From Calliopum simillimum (taxonomy: Eukaryota > Arthropoda > Insecta > Diptera > Lauxaniidae): a DNA stretch of 64,000 nt. Within the stretch, counting starts at the first letter, position 1, and the number at the start of each line of letters is the position of its first letter. The stretch spans positions 51,513,028 through 51,577,027 of the forward strand of contig OX638372.1 of assembly GCA_951812925.1 (NCBI GenBank), read 5' to 3'. The position numbers and the translations under genes were made by a program. The notes under the pieces were generated by a model, which saw only the letters and a list, made by a program, of their open reading frames with translations, was not told where the DNA came from and did not search any database. Shown here piece after piece: positions 58,553-64,000 of this stretch.

Positions 58553-59200
58553 TGACAATACAGCTATCCTCAGTTGCAGAAAATGCCTTAATAAAACTTC
58601 CAGAGTAGTAGAAGAACACTAAAAACTTATAGCACATAGATATAGCTGTCTGACTATAAAAGTTAACAAACAAAAGTCTAAACATATTATGTTTACTCTC
58701 AGAGTGGATACATATCCCACAGTTAAACTTAACTATGCTCTTATTCCTCAGGTAAATAAAGTTACTTATTTTGGTATTCATCTGGATAGACGTCTGGCGT
58801 GGAGAAGACACATTGATGCTAAAATAATACAACTTAAGCTAAAAACTTGAAGTCTGCTCTGGCTTATTAATCATCATTCGCCGCTGACTTTAGAATACTA
58901 GAATACTTGATATATGGTATAAAACTATGGTGTTATGAAAGTAAAACCAATATCGAACTCATACACAGGGCTCAGTGGAAAACACTCAGAACTATTACCG
59001 TGATATTAAAATAATGAAAATATTCATATGGATCTTAGTAGGTATACCTTTGGTCAAAGATGAAGCCTCCAGTATAAGAAAGTTTTTCCTTGAAAAGCTC
59101 CAAAGCTTCCCGAACCAGCTGCAGCGTACAATAATTCAATGGTGTCAGCGTTCCAAAATCACTGAGCCAAGCGTAATCAGCGTAGAATTTTGGCTCGGTC
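58553..59200 (+). pseudogene. jockey-like LINE reverse transcriptase, C-terminal fragment
   Basis: DNTAILS (a decayed FADDTAIL catalytic motif) is followed by VNKQKSKHIMFTL, NYALIPQVNKVTYFGIHLD, RRLAWRRHIDAKI, then INHHSPLTLE and, in another frame, GIPLVKDEASSIRKFFLEKL, QSFPNQLQ. This is the order of the jockey-clade RT after motif C. Stops and several frame changes make it inactive. Confidence 0.82.
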
Positions 59201-59279
59201 ACAACAAACAAACAACACCTATGAAAAGTTGTTGTGTTTTCTATACACACAAGAATTCAACACAAAGTTGATGCAAAGT

Positions 59280-59979
59280 AGCGGATGATCAGTCGTTGTT
59301 GTTATTTTATGTCGGTTGCGTGAAAAAAAATGCAACATGGGTGTTGTTATTCTGAGAAATTTTTCAAATTATTGAAATATTGTGTTTGTTGTAGACTAAC
59401 AAAAAAAAAAAAAGCCACAAAACAATTTTCATGTATATAGTTCCGAGAAACTTGGAAAATATCGTAATATTGGTCCTTATCGTAAATAAATATTCTCGAG
59501 AATTTATTCACTAACTCCCTGGCTTACAATCGCAAAAAAAATTTCGTGGAAAGGGAAAATTCACTGGAAAAATTATGTAATCGGCAATAAGTTGGGAGCG
59601 AGTTTTTTCACTTTTATTTGTTAAATTTGCTCCTCAACTTTTTGCTAGGGAGTATTAATGTATAAATGAATAATTGTAAATAACGTTTGACAGATTAAAA
59701 ACTTTAGTACAACAATTTTAAAGATTATTGAAATAGCTTTCATATGACACTAAAGTTTTTAATATCCATCCAAGCGTTTCCAACTTATACTGGTTCTGCT
59801 AAAACTACTTTTCACTTAAATTTTTTATTTTTTTTTTTAAACTTTTTGGTGCAAACTTTTGATTTTTCAAATCCACAAAAATGATTAAAAAAACATTTTT
59901 TACTTTAAAAAGCATAGCATTAATTTAAATTTCACTGCTGCAATTGCTTCTTTTTCTTCTTTTGCAATTGCTGCTTCTT
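59280..59979. other. AT-rich intronic DNA
   Basis: No recognised element. Poly-A/T runs and a CTTCTT-rich stretch before 60000. Confidence 0.5.
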
Positions 59980-60029
59980 GTTTATCTTTTTTTTTAAGTC
60001 AGTTGTCAAAATCCAGTGGAAAATGGAAA

Positions 60030-60250
60030 AAAATGTCAACGATTTATGGAAAAAAGCGTTGCCACGTGTTTTTTTTTTTGTGCAAAATGTCTACGAAATT
60101 GGAAAAAATCAGCGTTCAGACTGGTGTTTGCGCAAAATGTCAAAGATATGGGAAAGACACAGCGTTGCCATATGTTGTTTTTGTGTAAAATGTCAACGCT
60201 CTTGGAAAAACGCAGCGTTGCAAACTGGTTATTTCTGAAAAGGTCAACGG
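60030..60250. repeat. Tandem array, four units of about 55-60 bp
   Basis: Each unit reads AAAATGTCAACGA-AT-TGGAAA, AAA-CAGCGTTGC and a G/T-rich spacer ending TTTTTGTG. The overlapping open frames in three phases (59978-60261) are translations of the array. Confidence 0.85.
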
Positions 60251-60259
60251 TATTAAAAT

Positions 60260-63200
60260 AAAAAAAGTATCCCTGCAGGAAGGGGAGTTTCCATTAATGA
60301 AATATTCACTACTTCCACTGCTCCTTCCCCGGGAGGGAGAGAATGGAACTCCCTTCAGATTTACGATAAGGCCCATTGTGATTGTTTCAGTTCATTTTCA
60401 TTTTATAAGTGCCACTCTGGCATAAAGTGTAAATAATATGAGAAAAATAAATAAAAATATAAAATGCCAAAAAAAAAACCAAAAATCTTAATGAAAATAA
60501 AAATTTCATTAAAATGCGTGAAAAGTGCGAATATAAAGCGAGTAAAAGCGGAAAAAACTAATTTTAAAGCTTTAAATGAGAAAATCCAAATGACAAAGAG
60601 GGGCAAACCAAAAAAATAGAAAAGGAAACATAAAATAAAATACGCCACAAGGCGTATGTTAATTTAAGAAGAGAAAATAAAAATAAACAAAAAATGTAAC
60701 GCTGGACATTTTAAATTGAAAATAAATTTGGATTAAATAAAGTTTACACAATTTTGTTAAAAAAAAAGACCAAACTTAATTTTTGTTAAATTTTATGGAA
60801 CATATAAATTTTAAGATTAAAGTGGGTAACCAACCACTAGGGTTTTTATACCAAAAAGCAAATGCTGCCTTGAATTTCGTTTAATTAATTTAGCCGTAAC
60901 TTTTCATTTTAACTTTTGCCATTCAAATTAATATTTATATGCTTTGGCAAACAAAGAACAAAAAACAAGGCAAAACAAAACAAAAAAACATTTAATACTG
61001 GCAACACTGACAGCAGCCTTGTACAGTAAAACAATGCGACCTCATTTTCCGAAAAAAAAAAGAAAATTTTAAATGAAAAAATATTAATTTAATTCAAAGC
61101 GAACGCTTATGCCGCCAAATGCCAACAAAAATTTGTTATTATTTCATTATTTTCATAATTTTTAGTATTATTTTTGTTGTTGTATTATCATTGTTGTTAT
61201 TGTTGTTGTTGTTGCTGTTGTTGTTTCACAAACTTCATTGTGCGCTTGAAAAATGCGTGCAATATAAAGAAAACTCAGTGAAATGGAACCTCAAAAGTGT
61301 AAACAAAACCCAAGGAAGAGTATTATGGCAGGCAGCCGGCACCAGCACCGATATCAAAATCAAATGGAGGCGGAACACAAAAAAAAAAAATACCAAAAAA
61401 ATACCAAAAAAATTTTAAATGAAAAGCAAAATGTCAGTTAAGAAAAAATGGAAATGGAAAAAAAATACAACAAAAATAATGAAACAATTTCGCGTATTTT
61501 AATTTTAAAATCGTTTTAGGGCATAAAACAAAACGTATGAAATAAATTCAAATAAAAAAAAAAAAATGTGGAAAATTCGAATTTTGAGGAACTGCGGATA
61601 CTTTCTTGTATACTGCGGTTCAACTTCCCCTCCCACGCCCCTTCGCCGATATCTTTTTAAAGCATTAACTTTTCCCTTTAAGTTTTCTGTGCTTTTTGTC
61701 TGTGAATGGCAACAGCCGCAGCAGCAGTTGCAGGATGAGATGAAAATTCACCTGGAGGCGATAATGAAATTAAGCGTCGTAGCACACAAAATCACTCAAT
61801 TGAAGAAGCGACACACAGCCAGACACAACTTGATATGGGATAGAAATGCTTTTTTTTTGTTGTTCTATGTAGGGGTATGAATTATATGTATGTAAAGGTA
61901 AAAAGGCTAAATAAAGTTAGGGGATGAAAATGGTGTTATTGATTTTTATGGCTGTATTACGACGGTTACATCTAAAAATAATTTCATCACACAGAATTGG
62001 AGCAAAATAATCAATAAATATTTAATTTTAAGCTAAAGTCTTAAATTGAAAGTTGAAATTTATGAAAACCGTGAATAAATTTGATCCTGAAAATAGAGAG
62101 ATTTCACACATTTCTTCAAAAGGATTTTTTATTTTACTAAACCTCGTCAGATGAAAAGTTTATTAAAACTCCGAGAAGAGAAAACTAACTTCGAATGTTA
62201 TCATGCAGGATAAGAAAAAAAAAGCAACAAGAAAAGGAAAAAAAATATAGAAAAAATTTTGTGAAAAATAAATGTTGACCAGTGTATGTATTTTATTTTT
62301 GATGTTGATGTTGCTATTTTGTTGTTTGTTAGCAAAACATTAAATAAAACTTTGCAAAGCAAATATAAGGATGGACAGTTGAATCAAATGCCAAGAACAA
62401 CAAAAAGTAGCTAAGCTGATGTACACAACTTGAGAGAAAAAACAATAAACATATAAAAGTATGTATGTTTGTTGTTACATAGTATAGAGATACTTTTGTT
62501 AAAAATAAAACAAAACGAAGCCACAACAAAGATTTAAACAAAAATAACAAAAAAACAGGAGAAAATGTTCAACATACCTTTACAGCTTTTATTCATTTTA
62601 TTTCAATTTATCCCTGTAGATATGCTAAATAATTGTGCGAACAATTGTTTTTGTTGTTGTTGCTGTCCTTGTTGATGTTTTTCTTTGTACACACTAAAAA
62701 TTTAATCTGAAAATAAAAAACAGAAATCGGATAAGCTCACAACGCAAAAAAAAATTTGTTTTTTTTAATACCTAAATCTTATTCAAATGAAATAGCTTAT
62801 TCCAAAGTTAAAAGTATCGAAATTTATTGCACAGACATGAAAAACATGTTGACCAGACCCGTGTTTATACCTTTATATATACATATACAAGACTGAATTC
62901 GAACCAAAGTTAAGAGTTAAAGAATTCAAGATAACCTTGCTCCGAACCACAACAAACTATATTTTCAGGCATATGGCGCTGTTTCAGGAAACAGTGTTGC
63001 TGATTTTTTGAATGACATCAGAAACATAGATACAATCTTCCTTAACAAATTATACCTTCGATTTTTTTATATTCCACCTTTTTCAAAAATTATATTCTAT
63101 GAAATAAATATAATTTTTTCTGCATACATATCACACCGACCCCCACGTGTTTTGAATAAAAAGTGCTTGCACCCAAAATGTTTTTTTCGGCAAAATGTGT

Positions 63201-63490
63201 AGTATGACTATAGGATGAAACATATATAGCCCTTTTTTCAAAGTGAACGGCACTTTTCAAACCCCATTTTTAGCCCGGGGCTCTGTACTAAAACAAAAAA
63301 AAAAGTTTTATCAAAATGGTGTTCGTGGTTTTCCAGTTATGGAATGGTAATTTTACTTACCAGTGGGCTCATATATATAGAAATTTCGTTTGATGAATTT
63401 AAAGCTTTATATATTTTTATTGAAAATGTGGACTTTTGCTTAAAATAACATTGCATAAACATGGGAACTATACACAAAAAGAGGATTCTT
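60260..63490. other. AT-rich intronic DNA
   Basis: TTG tracts (61176-61225) and many poly-A runs. No exon, domain or repeat structure recognised. Confidence 0.5.
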
Positions 63491-63492
63491 TA

Positions 63493-63645
63493 CAGGGGCG
63501 TATATAAAGGGGGATTCCTCAGGGGTCATCCCGCCGAAATTTGTAATTATTTTGCAAAAAGACGTATGAGTAACTCTTATTTCCTCATACGTGAACAAAA
63601 ATAACAAAGCTTGTTGACCCCTTCTGAATAAAAATACTATGGTGT
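63493..63645. mobile_element. Diverged copy of the hAT-like MITE
   Basis: CAGGGGCGTATATA at the left end, CCGCC, GAAATTT, TAATTA-TTGCAAAAAGACGT and ATGAGTAAC match 26327-26482 in the same orientation. The right end is decayed. Confidence 0.65.
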
Positions 63646-63650
63646 GAGCA

Positions 63651-63712
63651 TGTATTCTCCTGTAAATCCTAGGAAGGGCATAGGACCAAAATGGTTCTTG
63701 GTCTACCAAAAT
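63651..63712 (-). mobile_element. LINE 3'-end scrap
   Basis: GTATTCTCCTGTAAATCCTA, GG-AGGGCATAGGACCAA matches the 3' end of the LINE at 1694. The sequence then joins TCTTGGTCTACCA, which lies further inside the element, so an internal deletion is likely. Confidence 0.6.
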
Positions 63713-64000
63713 TTTTATGAACAATATTTGTTCTAATTATAGGCGAATCATTCCTAACTACGCATGTTTCTTGCACCTCCAAATCTGATGTGCATGCTGC
63801 CGGGGCAGGTGGATTAACCACATTCTGGTTAGTACCACTTGGAGAGTTAGTTTCCATCGTTTTTGATCCATGCTGCATTAGTATAATTATCTCAGCAACG
63901 CCCACGCAGTAAGCGCTGCAGATAATAGTGGCAAAATTCACTATGGAGTTATGCGTAACTAGACTATGTTGATCAATCGATTGTGGATATTAATTTGTAT

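Larger units (their letters stand above)
24935..64000 (+). other. Long netrin intron (to window end)
   Basis: A search of the + strand translations for the expected LE2 pattern (CNCN-HARRC) or the NTR domain finds nothing, so I infer that this 39-kb stretch is intronic. It is filled with transposon remnants and tandem arrays, listed separately. Short exons cannot be excluded by eye. Confidence 0.7.

Overview
The window is AT-rich nuclear DNA from a higher fly. A tephritid fruit fly is my best guess; the reasons are the netrin sequence, many mini-me/DINE-1-type repeats carrying (TA)n and (GGCT/GTCT)n tracts, and mariner, jockey-like and short-tailed LINE fragments. I recognise one host gene. 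It is the first coding exon of a Netrin (probably NetB) on the + strand at 23326-24934, ending at a clear GTAAGT donor. No second exon is recognised, so about 39 kb of the window (24935-64000) appears to be one long intron. The sequence before 23326 is the 5' UTR/promoter region and upstream intergenic (or upstream-intron) DNA.

1-23 kb: gene-poor DNA with short hairpin (MITE-like) elements at 1423-1574, 3434-3816, 3955-4061, 6592-6864, 8057-8173 and 13949-14084. A 5'-truncated LINE with an intact RT reading frame lies at 1694-2863 and a second short copy at 14290-14579, each flanked by an exact 12-bp target duplication. There is a mariner transposase fragment near 10.1-10.4 kb, a large AAAAG microsatellite at 15.0-15.25 kb and a tRNA-like sequence at 18.8 kb.

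25-37 kb: a hAT-like MITE (26.3 kb); a pogo/Tc1-like remnant (26705-29489) split by a 1.5-kb foldback element whose two ~720-bp arms are nearly identical; a tandem array of ~115-bp units (32.3-33.0 kb); a complete-length but broken DD37E Tc1/mariner-like element (34262-35519); and a decayed jockey-like LINE on the - strand (35.6-37.2 kb).

38-55 kb: the densest repeat region. It holds mini-me-type copies in both orientations, a foldback of ~2.7 kb (42251-44909) containing two oppositely oriented mini-me copies, and a 4.4-kb nest (46714-51152). In that nest a foldback with ~1.6-kb arms sits inside one mini-me copy and itself contains another. Divergent tandem arrays occur at 39.4-40.0, 51.6-52.3 and 55.6-55.9 kb.

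56-64 kb: LINE scraps, a jockey-like RT fragment on the + strand (58.55-59.2 kb), a 60-bp tandem array at 60.0-60.25 kb, and AT-rich DNA without recognisable genes. No complete unknown coding system is visible. The most unusual content is the set of long inverted repeats placed in the sense intron of a netrin gene, where transcription would give long hairpin RNA.
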